Source of the DNA: RAM1 sp050247515
GTDB taxonomy: Bacteria; Pseudomonadota; Gammaproteobacteria; Burkholderiales; Burkholderiaceae_C
Assembly: GCA_050247515.1 (NCBI GenBank)
Contig: JBFWUB010000001.1
Coordinates: 124,001-188,000, forward strand
Reading direction: 5' to 3'
DNA: 64,000 nucleotides
Shown here: positions 53,062 through 63,134 of the stretch, one piece after another
How the letters are laid out: each line of letters opens with the position of its first letter
Position numbering within the stretch: position 1 is the first letter of the stretch
Position numbers and translations under genes: made by a program
Notes under the pieces: generated by a model
The model's database searches: none
Seen by the model: the letters and a program-made list of their open reading frames with translations, nothing else
What the model was told of the DNA's origin: nothing

Positions 53062-55199
53062 GCCTGCCCCACCGGATTGAACTGGCGCAGCAGCAGCTGG
53101 CGCAGCCTGCGCGCCCACTGCCAGCCCAGCGGCTCGTAGCCCAGGTCAAACCGGACCCAGGCCCGCGCGCCGATGCGCCCGGCCGGCTGGCGCGGCAGCG
53201 CCACGTCAAACAGGAACACCGGCGCCAGCGTGCGCAGCCCGTCCCGGTCGGCGGGGTCAACCGCGATCATGCCGCCACGGCCCTGGCCCAGCGCGGCGCT
53301 GGGCAGGGCCCGCACGCCGCCTGGCGCCTGCCGGGTCAGGGTGGCCGCCAGTGCGTCGCCCGGCGCGTCCGCCAGCCGGACTTCAACCCCGCGAATGCGG
53401 TTGCGCACGCGCAGCACGTCCTGCTCGTCCAGCACCGCGCGCACATTGGCGGGCGCGTCGCCCAGGATGTATCCCACCATGGCGCCGCGCGCGGCGTAGC
53501 TGCCCGGCAGATCGCCGGGCCGGGCCAGCACCAGCCGGCCCTGCGCGCCGCCGCGCACCGACAGGCGCGCAAGCTGTTCATCGGAGCGGGCCAGCTCGGC
53601 CTCGTTGCGGGCGATGTCATCGGCCAGGCTGGCCGCGCGCGCCGGCTCCTGCAGCAAGGCCTGGTACTGGCGGGCCTGCAGCCCGGCCAGCTCGCTGGCA
53701 CGGCGCTCGCGTTCGGCCGCCAGCGCCGGGTCGTCCAGCGTGAGCAGCACCTCCCCCGCGGCCACCCGCGCGCCGTCGGCCACCGGCGTGTCGCGCACAA
53801 AGCCGGCCACCTCGGGGCGCAGCTGGGCGCCGTCGGGCGGCCAGACCACGCCGCGCGCCACCACCACGGACGGCACCGGCACGGCCAGCAGCAGCACCGC
53901 CGCCACGCCGCCCATGAGCCCCAGCGCAGCGGCGGCACGCCGCCGCGCAGGCCCCGCGCCGGCCACGCGCAGCAGCCAGCGCCCCGCCTGCCAGCCCAGC
54001 CACAGCGTGAAGGCGGCGGCGATCAGCCAGCCCGCCAGCCACGACTGGCCACCGACCCAGCCGACCAGCGCCGCCAGCAGCACGATGCGGTAAGCCCAGG
54101 ACAGCGGCGCATAGGCCACCAGCCATTTGCGCTCGCCCGCGGCCAGTTGCACCGGCGGCGGCGCGTCGCGCCCATGCAACGCCCGCATGGCCGCGGCCGA
54201 CCACCAGGCCCCGCTGCGGGCGGCCAGGTTGGGCAGGTTCAGCGCGTCGGCCATCACGTGGTAGCCGTCCAGACGCAGCAGCGGGTTGCCGTTGAACAGC
54301 AGCGTGGACACCGAGCAGATCAGCAGCACGGTGAAGGCCAGGTCGCGCACCAACCCGGGCTGCACCGCCAGCCAGACCGCCGCCGCCACGGCCGCCAGCG
54401 CCAGTTCCACCGCAATGCCCGCCGCGCTGACCACCACACGCGCGCCGCGCCGCTCAAACACGTTGGCCGCCGACGCATCCACATACGGCGCGGGCGTGAA
54501 GAACAGCAGCGTGATGCCCATCTCATGCACCGCGCCGCCGAAGCGGCGCACTGCCAGCGCATGGCCGAATTCATGCACCGCCTTGATGAGCGGGTAGCAC
54601 AGCCAGGCCATCCACAGCAGGCGCGGTGACGACGCATGGGCCAGGGCCTCGGCCTTGAGCGCGGGGAAGTTCACCACACAGGCCAGCGCGGCCAGCGCCA
54701 CGGCCAGCAGCCAGGCGATGCCGGCGGCCGGGCTGAACAGCACGCGGCCCAGCGGCGCCAGCCGGTCCAGCACCCGGGTGGGGTCCAGCAGGCGCAGCCG
54801 CAGCGCCAGCGGGTTGATCCAGGCCTGGGCGCTGGCGCGGCGGTCTTCGGCGCGCTGGGTGAACAGCATGGACAGGTGGGGCGCGGCGTCAAACTGCACC
54901 ATGCCGGCGCGGTACAGCTGGGTCAGCAGGCGCAGGATGTCGTCCTGCGACGGTGCGCCGTCGCCCAGCCGCGCCACCAGCAGCTGCCACAGCCCCTCGA
55001 CCGTCTGCGTGCCGTCCAGCCGGCCGGCAAATTCCCAGGCCGACGGGTTCAGCCGCAGCTGGCGGCCCGACGCCGGCTCCGACAGCACCTGCCAGACCTG
55101 GTCACGCACCGGCTGGCGCACCACCGCCAGGTGCGGCGCCAGGCGCGGGCGCAATTCGGCCACCCGGTACCAGGCGGTGCTGAACAGCGGCTCAGCCAT
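53058..55199 (-). CDS. PqqD-like / M50 metalloprotease / HlyD fusion protein
   Basis: A 713-aa membrane protein in three parts. Residues 1-90 resemble a PqqD-like peptide-binding domain (RQLRLNPSAWEFAGRLDG). A multi-helix M50 (site-2-type) protease follows, with zinc motif HEFGH from His209 and the NPLLRLDGYH motif (Asp311). After further helices, residues 440-713 form a HlyD-like adaptor (GFVRDTPVADGARVAAGEVLLTL, a coiled coil, then beta strands). It could cut or hold a membrane-spanning substrate and connect it to a periplasmic conduit. It starts 12 nt after the GAF-HlyD stop and overlaps the SecA-like start. Confidence 0.87.
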   Translation of the reverse strand: MAEPLFSTAWYRVAELRPRLAPHLAVVRQPVRDQVWQVLSEPASGRQLRLNPSAWEFAGRLDGTQTVEGLWQLLVARLGDGAPSQDDILRLLTQLYRAGMVQFDAAPHLSMLFTQRAEDRRASAQAWINPLALRLRLLDPTRVLDRLAPLGRVLFSPAAGIAWLLAVALAALACVVNFPALKAEALAHASSPRLLWMAWLCYPLIKAVHEFGHALAVRRFGGAVHEMGITLLFFTPAPYVDASAANVFERRGARVVVSAAGIAVELALAAVAAAVWLAVQPGLVRDLAFTVLLICSVSTLLFNGNPLLRLDGYHVMADALNLPNLAARSGAWWSAAAMRALHGRDAPPPVQLAAGERKWLVAYAPLSWAYRIVLLAALVGWVGGQSWLAGWLIAAAFTLWLGWQAGRWLLRVAGAGPARRRAAAALGLMGGVAAVLLLAVPVPSVVVARGVVWPPDGAQLRPEVAGFVRDTPVADGARVAAGEVLLTLDDPALAAERERRASELAGLQARQYQALLQEPARAASLADDIARNEAELARSDEQLARLSVRGGAQGRLVLARPGDLPGSYAARGAMVGYILGDAPANVRAVLDEQDVLRVRNRIRGVEVRLADAPGDALAATLTRQAPGGVRALPSAALGQGRGGMIAVDPADRDGLRTLAPVFLFDVALPRQPAGRIGARAWVRFDLGYEPLGWQWARRLRQLLLRQFNPVGQA

Positions 55200-55211
55200 G
55201 GCGGGCCCCCA

Positions 55212-56630
55212 TCACAGCCCCACCGACCAGACGGCCAGGCGCAGCCAGTTCAGCGCCCGGTGGGTGAGGATCCAGGCCAGGCTGCGCTCGCCCGCGCCGA
55301 TGCGCGCCACGCCCGACAGGCCCGGGCGCAGGTTGGCGGCCGGCTCGTCCAGCGCGGCCTCCACCTCGAAATAGTTGCGGTCCTGCGCCGACGTGGCCAC
55401 CGGCACGATGCGCCGCGTGGTGAAGCGCAGCGCCCGGTCGGGCACCGCCGCCAGGGCCAGCTCGCCGCGCTGGCCGGGGCGGATGGCGGCGATGTCGGAT
55501 TCATCCACCTCCACGATCAGGCGAAAGCTGTCGTTGGGCGCCAGCGTCAGCAGCACCTCGCCGCGCTGCACCGGCGCGCCCAGCGTCTGCGACAGGTCGC
55601 CCTTGATGACGATGCCGTCAAACGGCGCGACGATGCGCGCGCGCTCGAGCTGGCTGTCGGTCAGCGACAGCAGGGCCTGCGCCTCGGCGGCGCGCGACTG
55701 GCTGATGACCATCTGGGCGCGGTCGTTGTGGGCGAGCGCGGCGCGGTAGGCGTTTTCATGCTGGGCCAGCTCGCTTTCGCGGCGGCGGCGCTCCAGCTGC
55801 AGGTCCTGCGACGCCAGCTCCGCCAGCACCTGGCCGGCCTTGACCATGTCGCCCGCACGCACATTGGCCTGCTGCAGGTAGCCGTCGGCCGCCGCCGCGA
55901 TGGCGCGCTGCACCGAGCCCTCCAGCCGCGCCGGCGCGCTGACGCGGTACGGCAGCGGCACCACGCATGCCAGCACCAACGCGGCCGCCACCGCGCCCAC
56001 GGCGATGCGCTGGCCCAGGGTGCCGGGCGCGGTCGCCCAGCGCGCCAGGCCCCGCGCGGCGCGGCGCCATGCGGGCAAGGCCGCCTGCTGCTTGAGCTCC
56101 AGCACCGGGCCGGCGAAGCCAGCGACGTCTTCGCACAGCAGGCGTTCGGCGGCAGTGAACGGCGCGTCACGCTCCAGCGTCAGGGCACCGACCAGCACCT
56201 GCGCCAGCGCATCAGCGCCCGCGCCGGGCTGCTGCACGCCCTTGAGCGGCACCGTGCATGCCGCACCCTGGGGGGCGAGCTGCTGGTGGGCGTAGGCCAC
56301 CAGCGACGGCCCGTCACCGGCCGCCGGCAGGCACACCGTGCTGGCCTGGTCCAGCGCTTCGTTCATGGCCGCGCCCAGCAGGGCGGCGGCGTCCAGCCGG
56401 GTGTCCAGTTCGCGCCCGAGCGATGTGGCCACCAGCCGGACGGTCGCGCCGTCGCGCAGGCCTATGCTGACGCGGCGGCAGCCCAGCAGCTGCGCCAGCT
56501 CAACAGCCAGCGCCGTGCCCGCCTCGGCCAGGCCGGGGCGCGACAGCAAGGCAGCTTGGGCACGCAGGACCGCAGAGGCGGCGCCGGGGGCGCTCACGGG
56601 GTGACAAGGTGGCAGAACATTGACGGCCAT
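55212..56630 (-). CDS. GAF-HlyD membrane fusion protein
   Basis: A 472-aa protein with a cytoplasmic GAF-like domain (about residues 20-190, for example LAVELAQLLGCRRVSIGLRDGATVRLV in parts). One transmembrane helix (RIAVGAVAAALVLACVVPL) and a HlyD-type periplasmic part follow, with SVQRAIAAAADGYLQQANVRAGDMVKAG, a long coiled coil and the second lipoyl half IVAPFDGIVIKGDLSQ. The GAF domain suggests that a small ligand controls the adaptor from inside. It is the first gene of the export operon. The ATG at 56630 is chosen; a GTG at 56645 directly after AAGGT is possible. Confidence 0.86.
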   Translation of the reverse strand: MAVNVLPPCHPVSAPGAASAVLRAQAALLSRPGLAEAGTALAVELAQLLGCRRVSIGLRDGATVRLVATSLGRELDTRLDAAALLGAAMNEALDQASTVCLPAAGDGPSLVAYAHQQLAPQGAACTVPLKGVQQPGAGADALAQVLVGALTLERDAPFTAAERLLCEDVAGFAGPVLELKQQAALPAWRRAARGLARWATAPGTLGQRIAVGAVAAALVLACVVPLPYRVSAPARLEGSVQRAIAAAADGYLQQANVRAGDMVKAGQVLAELASQDLQLERRRRESELAQHENAYRAALAHNDRAQMVISQSRAAEAQALLSLTDSQLERARIVAPFDGIVIKGDLSQTLGAPVQRGEVLLTLAPNDSFRLIVEVDESDIAAIRPGQRGELALAAVPDRALRFTTRRIVPVATSAQDRNYFEVEAALDEPAANLRPGLSGVARIGAGERSLAWILTHRALNWLRLAVWSVGL

Positions 56631-56676
56631 TGTCGTTGCCGTCACACCTTGTTACCAACGAAAAACCGCCAAAACC

Positions 56677-57714
56677 CTAGGGATTGACCGTGATACCCCC
56701 AAGGATTTCACGCTCATACGCGTGCAGCGACGGCAGCCCGCCGGTGTGCAGGAACAGCAGTTTTTCGCCCGGCTTGAAGTAAGCCTGGCGGGCCAGGCCG
56801 ATCAGCCCGGCCATGATCTTGCCGGTGTACACCGGGTCCAGCGGAATGCCTTCGGTGCGGGCCAGCAGCTGCACCGCCTCGACCATGGCTGCGTTGGGGA
56901 TGGAATATTTGGGCTGCCAGTAGCCGCCCACGCTGACCACCGCCTCGCGCGGGATGGTCATGCCGGTTTGCAGCAGGTCGGCCACGGCCTGGGCTTCCTT
57001 GTGCACCAGCGGCTCCTGGTCGGCCGGGTCGCGGCTGACGCCGATGCCCACGATGGGGATGTTGATGTGGTTGCCCAGAAAGCCCGCCACCAGCCCGCCG
57101 TGTGTGCCCGAGCTGCCCGAGCCCACCACCACGCGGTCGATCCGCAGGCCCTGGTCAAACAGCTGCTGCTGCAGCTCCTGCGCGCAGGCCACATAGCCCA
57201 GGCCGCCCAGGGCGTTGGAGCCGCCGCCGGGGATGATGTAGGCCTTGCGGCCCAGCGCGGCCACGTCGTCGGCCATCTTCTGCATGGCGGCCGCCATGTT
57301 GCTGCCGCCGGGCACGACGGTGATGGCCTCCACCCCCATCAGGCGGAACATGAAGTTGTTGCCGCTGGCATTGACGTCGTAACTGTTGGGCACGCGCTCT
57401 TCAATCACGAAGCGGCACTTCAGCCCCTCTTTGACCGCGGCGGCCAGCGTGATGCGGCAGTGGTTGGACTGCGGCGCGCCGCAGGTGACCAGCGTGTCGG
57501 CGCCCTGCGCCAGCGCATCGGCCACCAGGAATTCAAGCTTGCGCGTCTTGTTGCCGCCGGGGAACAGGCCCAGCATGTCGTCGCGCTTGATCCAGACCTC
57601 GGGCCCCTGCCCGCCCGGACAGGTGGCGGCCAGGGCTTTGCTGAAATTCGGCAGGAACTCCAGCGGGGTGGCAAAGGGGGTGTAGCGGCGGCGGGGAAAG
57701 CGTGAGAGGTCCAT
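56677..57714 (-). CDS. dcyD: D-cysteine desulfhydrase / ACC deaminase-like PLP enzyme
   Basis: Fold-type II PLP enzyme of 345 aa. Conserved landmarks are VWIKRDDMLGLFPGGNKTRKLEFL with the PLP lysine, TCGAPQSNHCR, GSGSSGTHGG and LLFLHTGGLPSLH. The family includes D-cysteine desulfhydrase, which releases sulfide, pyruvate and ammonia, and 1-aminocyclopropane-1-carboxylate deaminase; I cannot separate them with certainty. The start is the ATG at 57714 (MDLSRFPRRRYTPF). It lies 4 nt downstream of the VOC gene and is the last gene of the propionate operon. Confidence 0.83.
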   Translation of the reverse strand: MDLSRFPRRRYTPFATPLEFLPNFSKALAATCPGGQGPEVWIKRDDMLGLFPGGNKTRKLEFLVADALAQGADTLVTCGAPQSNHCRITLAAAVKEGLKCRFVIEERVPNSYDVNASGNNFMFRLMGVEAITVVPGGSNMAAAMQKMADDVAALGRKAYIIPGGGSNALGGLGYVACAQELQQQLFDQGLRIDRVVVGSGSSGTHGGLVAGFLGNHINIPIVGIGVSRDPADQEPLVHKEAQAVADLLQTGMTIPREAVVSVGGYWQPKYSIPNAAMVEAVQLLARTEGIPLDPVYTGKIMAGLIGLARQAYFKPGEKLLFLHTGGLPSLHAYEREILGGITVNP

Positions 57715-57718
57715 CGGC

Positions 57719-58200
<482 letters not shown>

Positions 58201-58204
<4 letters not shown>

Positions 58205-60285
58205 TGCGCAAACTCCACGATCGGCTGATCCACGGTGAGCGATTCACCCTTGGCCGCCAGCACCTTGCCCACCACGCCATCGGCGGCGGCGAACAGCACG
58301 TTTTCCATCTTCATGGCCTCGATCACGGCCACGCGTTCGCCGGCCTGCACTTTCTGGCCGGGCTGCACCGCCACCTCCACCAGCAGGCCGGGCATGGGCG
58401 ACAGCACGTAGCGGCTCATGTCGGGCGGGGCCTTGTAGGGCATCAGCGCGTGCAGCTCGGCGGTGCGCGGCGACAGCACCAGCGCATCCAGCTGGGTGCC
58501 GTTGTGGATCACGCGCACGGCCAGCTTGTTGCGCGGCGTGCCGCGCTCCACCTGCGCCGTGAAAGCCTGGCCATTGACCGTGCCGCGAATGCGCGAGCCG
58601 CCCAGGTGCCAGTTTCCGCTACAGATTTCATAGCGCTTGCCATTGGTTTCCACGGCGCTGGAGCCCGACTGCGCCTGGAAATCGGTGACGCTGGCGGCCT
58701 GGCGCACCTGCGCGCCGTCCGCGCCCAGGCGCACCACCACGAACTGTTCTCCCACCTTGAACTCATGGCCGCGCAGCTGCCCGCTGATGCCGGCCGAGCG
58801 TTGCAGCGCGCGGCGGTTGACGTAGGCGGCCAGGGCCACCAGGAAGTCGGGGTCGTCATGGGCGACATCCTCGGCGCGGAAGCCCGACGCGTAGTGCTCG
58901 GCAATGAAGCCGGTGTTGAAATCACCGCTGACGAATTTGGGATGGGCCAGCAGCGCCGCCTGGAACGGGATGTTGCTGCTGACGCCGCGGATCACAAAGC
59001 CGTTGAGTGCCTCGCGCATTTTGGCAATCGCGTCGTTGCGGTCGGTGCCGTGCACGATGAGCTTGGCGATCATCGAGTCGTAGTACATCGGGATTTCGCC
59101 GCCATCCTGCACGCCGGTATCGACACGGACCCCGCCTGCGGGGTCCCCTGCCGGTCCTTTGCCCTGCAGGTGCTGCGTGTCGGCCGCCCACATGCTGGCC
59201 TTGGGCGGCTGAAACCGCACCAGCCGCCCGGTGCTGGGCAGGAAGTTGCGAAACGGGTCCTCGGCGTTGATGCGGCATTCAATCGCCCAGCCGTCGCGCT
59301 GCACGTCTTTTTGCGCCAGCGGCAGCGGCTCGCCGGCAGCCACGCGGATCATCAGCTCCACCAGGTCCAGCCCGGTGATGCATTCGGTCACCGGGTGCTC
59401 CACCTGCAGCCGTGTGTTCATCTCCAGAAAGTAAAAGTCCTGGTCCTTGCCCACCACGAATTCGACCGTGCCGGCGGACTGGTACTTCACGGCCTTGGCC
59501 AGCGCCACCGCCTGCTCGCCCATGGCTTTACGCGTGGCGTCGCTGATGAAGGGGCTGGGCGCCTCCTCGATCACTTTCTGGTGGCGCCGCTGGATGGAAC
59601 ATTCGCGCTCGTTCAGGTAGATCACGTTGCCCTGGCTGTCGCCCAGCACCTGGATCTCGATGTGGCGCGGCTGCTGAACGAATTTCTCGATGAAGATGCG
59701 GTCGTCGCCAAAGCTGTTGCGCGCCTCGTTCTGGCAGGCGGTAAAGCCCTCCAGCGCCTCCTTGTCATTGAAGGCCACGCGCAGACCCTTGCCGCCGCCG
59801 CCGGCGGACGCCTTGATCATCACCGGGTAGCCGATGTCTTTGGCAATCTGCACCGCGCGCTGCGCCGATTCAATCGCGTCGTTCCAGCCGGGGATGGTGT
59901 TGACCTTCGCCTCATTGGCCAGCTTCTTGGACGCGATCTTGTCGCCCATGGCGGCAATGCTGTAGTACTTAGGCCCGATGAAGGTGATGCCCTCTTCCTC
60001 GACCTTTTTGGCGAAGGCCTCGTTCTCGGACAGGAAGCCGTAGCCGGGGTGCACGGCCTGCGCGCCAGTCTGCTTGCATGCCGCGATGATGCGGTCGGCC
60101 TGCAGATAGCTCTCACGGCTGGGCGCAGCACCGATGTGCACCGCTTCGTCGGCCAGCGCCACGTGACGTGCGTCGCGGTCGGCGTCGGAATAGACGGCCA
60201 CGGTCTGGATGCCCATCTTGCGGGCGGTCAGGATGACGCGGCAGGCGATTTCGCCGCGGTTGGCGATGAGGATTTTGGTGAACAT
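58201..60285 (-). CDS. pccA: Biotin carboxylase / biotin carrier alpha subunit of propionyl- (acetyl-) CoA carboxylase
   Basis: A 694-aa fusion. The N-terminal biotin carboxylase begins KILIANRGEIACRVILTARKMG, with ATP-grasp ASAGGGGKGLRVAF and ECSIQRRHQKVIEEAP. The C-terminal biotin carrier ends VIEAMKMENVLFAAADG, with the biotinyl lysine. It carboxylates propionyl-CoA to methylmalonyl-CoA together with the beta subunit at 60593. Around residues 375-390 (59127-59146) lies a Gly/Pro-rich stretch encoded by a perfect GGACCCCGC palindrome, lengthening the region relative to usual family members as I know them. The neighbours favour propionyl-CoA over acetyl-CoA. Confidence 0.93.
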
Positions 60286-60334
60286 GTCTGGCTCCTACTG
60301 GGGAACGGGTCTGTCTGAAGTTGGTTCTGAGCCC

Positions 60335-60558
60335 GCAACGGGCGCGGCGTGCCTGCCTCCGCTCATGTCCCCCGCCCTGCGGGCTCCTCCTTTACTTCGC
60401 TGCGGCAGGCACACCGTGCCCGTTGCTGCGAAGGGAGTGACGCGAAGAGCGACGGAACACCCAACACCCGGGATCGGGCTGCCTGGGCGTTTTGCGTAGG
60501 TAAAGGAGGAGCGCGAAGCGCGGGGGACACGGAGCAAAACGCCCAGGCAGCCCGATCC
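60335..60558. repeat. Double palindromic intergenic repeat element
   Basis: Two large hairpins stand side by side in the 307-bp gap between the carboxylase beta and alpha genes. The left one pairs 60335-60357 with 60404-60426 (23 nt, two mismatches). The right one is a perfect 25-nt inverted repeat, 60471-60495 with 60534-60558. The loop of each holds a related core in opposite orientation, GTCCCCCGC to CTCCTCCTTTAC on the left and its near-complement on the right. This looks like two inverted copies of one mobile palindromic repeat. No open reading frame with support is present in the gap. Confidence 0.82.
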
Positions 60559-60592
60559 AGCGCGATAAAGACTCATGGCGATACCCGCGTGC

Positions 60593-62125
60593 TTACAGAG
60601 GGATGTTGCCGTGTTTGCGCCACGGGTTCTCGAGCTTCTTGTCGCGCAGCATCACCAGCGACCGGCAGATGCGCTTGCGCGTCTCGTGCGGCTGGATCAC
60701 GTCGTCGATGAAACCGCGGGCACCAGCAACGAACGGGTTGGCAAACCGGGCCTTGTATTCGGCCTCTTTGGCTGCCAGCTTGGCCGGGTCGCCCTTGTCT
60801 TCGCGGAAGATGATCTCCACCGCGCCCTTGGCGCCCATCACCGCGATCTCGGCGTTGGGCCAGGCAAAGTTGACGTCACCGCGCAGATGCTTGGACGCCA
60901 TCACGTCATAGGCGCCGCCGTAGGCCTTGCGCGTGATGACCGTGATCTTGGGCACGGTGCACTCGGCATAGGCGTACAGCAGCTTGGCACCGTGCTTGAT
61001 GATGCCGCCGTATTCCTGAGAAGTGCCGGGCATGAAGCCGGGCACGTCCACGAAGGTGATCACCGGGATGTTGAACGCATCGCAAAAGCGCACAAACCGC
61101 GCAGCCTTGATGCTGCTCTTGATGTCCAGGCAGCCGGCCAGCACCAGCGGCTGGTTGGCCACGATGCCCACCGTCTGGCCCTCCATGCGGCCAAAGCCGA
61201 TGATGATGTTCTTCGCGTAATCGGGTTGCAGCTCAAAGAAGTCGCCGTCATCCACCGTCTTGGCGATCAGCTCCTTCATGTCGTAGGGCTTGTTGGCGTT
61301 GTCGGGCACCAGCGTGTCCAGGCTCATGTCCATGCGGTCGGCCGGGTCGTTGCTCGGGCGCATGGGCGGCTTGTCGCGGTTGTTCAGCGGCAGGTAGTTG
61401 TAAAGGCGGCGCAGCATCACGAGCGCCTCCACGTCGTTGTCAAACGCCATGTCGGCCACGCCGCTGCGCGTGGTGTGCGTCACCGCGCCGCCCAGCTCCT
61501 CGGCCGTCACCTCCTCGTGCGTCACGGTCTTGACCACCTCGGGGCCGGTCACGAACATGTAGCTGCTGTCTTTCACCATGAAGATGAAGTCCGTCATGGC
61601 CGGGCTGTACACCGCGCCGCCCGCGCAGGGGCCCATGATCATGCTGATCTGCGGCACCACGCCGCTGGCCATGACGTTGCGCTGGAACACATCCGCATAG
61701 CCGCCCAGCGAGGCCACGCCTTCCTGGATGCGCGCGCCGCCCGAATCGTTCAGGCCGATCACCGGCGCGCCCACCTTCATGGCCTGGTCCATAACCTTGC
61801 AGATTTTCTCGGCATGGGCTTCGCTCAGGGCGCCGCCAAACACGGTGAAGTCCTGGCTGAACACAAACACCAGGCGGCCGTTGATCATGCCGTAGCCCGT
61901 CACCACACCATCGCCCGGCGGCTTGTTGCCCTCCATGCCGAAGTCGGTGCAGCGGTGCTCGACGAACATGTCCCATTCCTCGAACGTGCCGTCGTCCAGC
62001 AGGATTTCCAGCCGCTCGCGGGCAGTGAGCTTGCCCTTGGCATGTTGCGCATCAATGCGCTTCTGACCGCCGCCCAGGCGGGCCGCGGCGCGTTTCTTTT
62101 CAAGCTGTTCAATGATGTCTTGCAT
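60593..62125 (-). CDS. pccB: Acyl-CoA carboxylase (propionyl-CoA) beta subunit
   Basis: Carboxyltransferase subunit of 510 aa. Typical blocks are LTARERLEILLDDGTFEEWDMF, GLNDSGGARIQEGVASLGGY, MIMGPCAGGAVYSPAMTDFIFM and VITRKAYGGAYDVMASKHL. It transfers the carboxyl group from carboxybiotin to propionyl-CoA. Its start lies 17 nt inside the 3' end of meaB, so the two are tightly coupled. Together with PccA, MeaB and the mutase it turns propionyl-CoA into succinyl-CoA. Confidence 0.94.
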   Translation of the reverse strand: MQDIIEQLEKKRAAARLGGGQKRIDAQHAKGKLTARERLEILLDDGTFEEWDMFVEHRCTDFGMEGNKPPGDGVVTGYGMINGRLVFVFSQDFTVFGGALSEAHAEKICKVMDQAMKVGAPVIGLNDSGGARIQEGVASLGGYADVFQRNVMASGVVPQISMIMGPCAGGAVYSPAMTDFIFMVKDSSYMFVTGPEVVKTVTHEEVTAEELGGAVTHTTRSGVADMAFDNDVEALVMLRRLYNYLPLNNRDKPPMRPSNDPADRMDMSLDTLVPDNANKPYDMKELIAKTVDDGDFFELQPDYAKNIIIGFGRMEGQTVGIVANQPLVLAGCLDIKSSIKAARFVRFCDAFNIPVITFVDVPGFMPGTSQEYGGIIKHGAKLLYAYAECTVPKITVITRKAYGGAYDVMASKHLRGDVNFAWPNAEIAVMGAKGAVEIIFREDKGDPAKLAAKEAEYKARFANPFVAGARGFIDDVIQPHETRKRICRSLVMLRDKKLENPWRKHGNIPL

Positions 62126-63134
62126 GTTTCTCTCCGAAATGGGTCATGGCGGCGAGCAGTTGGCGCGCAGCGGTGGACGCAGCCACCGCGCCGCCGGCGA
62201 CCTGCCCTGTCAGGCGCGGCAGCAGCTCGCGCACGGCGGCGTCCTGCCGGAAGGCCTGCTTGAGCCCCGCGTCGATGCGCTCCCACATCCACGCGAGCGA
62301 CTGCTGCTGGCGGCGCGCTACCAGCAGGCCGTTGGCTTGCTGCAGCGTTTTGAAATCCGTGACTGCGGACCAGAACCGGTCCAGGCCCGTGCCTTGCAAC
62401 GCGCTCAGCTGGAGCACCCGCGGGTGCCAGATCTTGTCATCATGGTGCGCGTGGTCCGGGCGGCCGTGCTGGCCGAGCAAGCGCAGCGCGCTGGTGATCT
62501 GCGCCTGCGCGCGGGTGGCGGCATCGGCGTCGATGTCGGCCTTGTTGATCACCACCAGGTCGGCCAGCTCCATCACGCCCTTCTTGATGGCCTGCAGATC
62601 GTCGCCCGCATTGGGCAGCTGCATCAACACAAACATGTCCGTCATGCCGGCCACGGCCGTCTCGGACTGGCCCACGCCCACGGTTTCCACGATCACCACG
62701 TCATAGCCTGCGGCCTCGCATACCAGCATGGCCTCGCGCGTTTTTTCGGCCACGCCGCCCAGCGTGCCGCTGGACGGGCTGGGCCGGATGTAGGCGCGCT
62801 CGTGCACCGACAGCTTTTCCATGCGGGTCTTGTCGCCCAGGATGGAGCCGCCCGAGACGGAGGACGATGGGTCGATGGTCAGCACGGCCACGCGGTGGCC
62901 CTGGTCGATCAGGTACAGCCCCAGCGCCTCGATGAAGGTGCTCTTGCCCACGCCCGGCACGCCGCTGATCCCCAAACGAAAGCTTTTGCCAGTGTGCGGC
63001 AGCAGCGCAGTGAGCAATTCATCCGCCTGCGCCCGGTGGTCGGCGCGGGTGGATTCCAGCAAGGTGATGGCCTTGGCGATGGCGCGACGCTGGGCCGGGC
63101 CATCGGTGCCAAGAACGCCCGCCGTGAAGTTCAT
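62109..63134 (-). CDS. meaB: Methylmalonyl-CoA mutase-associated GTPase MeaB
   Basis: G3E-type GTPase of 341 aa that loads and protects the adenosylcobalamin cofactor of the mutase. Walker A is GISGVPGVGKSTFIEALG. Switch and base-recognition motifs follow: TIDPSSSVSGGSILGDKTRM, ETVGVGQSETAVA, and VVINKADIDAD for guanine. The start overlaps the mutase stop by 4 nt, and the end overlaps pccB by 17 nt. Such coupling is common for this chaperone. Confidence 0.95.
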   Translation of the reverse strand: MNFTAGVLGTDGPAQRRAIAKAITLLESTRADHRAQADELLTALLPHTGKSFRLGISGVPGVGKSTFIEALGLYLIDQGHRVAVLTIDPSSSVSGGSILGDKTRMEKLSVHERAYIRPSPSSGTLGGVAEKTREAMLVCEAAGYDVVIVETVGVGQSETAVAGMTDMFVLMQLPNAGDDLQAIKKGVMELADLVVINKADIDADAATRAQAQITSALRLLGQHGRPDHAHHDDKIWHPRVLQLSALQGTGLDRFWSAVTDFKTLQQANGLLVARRQQQSLAWMWERIDAGLKQAFRQDAAVRELLPRLTGQVAGGAVAASTAARQLLAAMTHFGEKHARHH

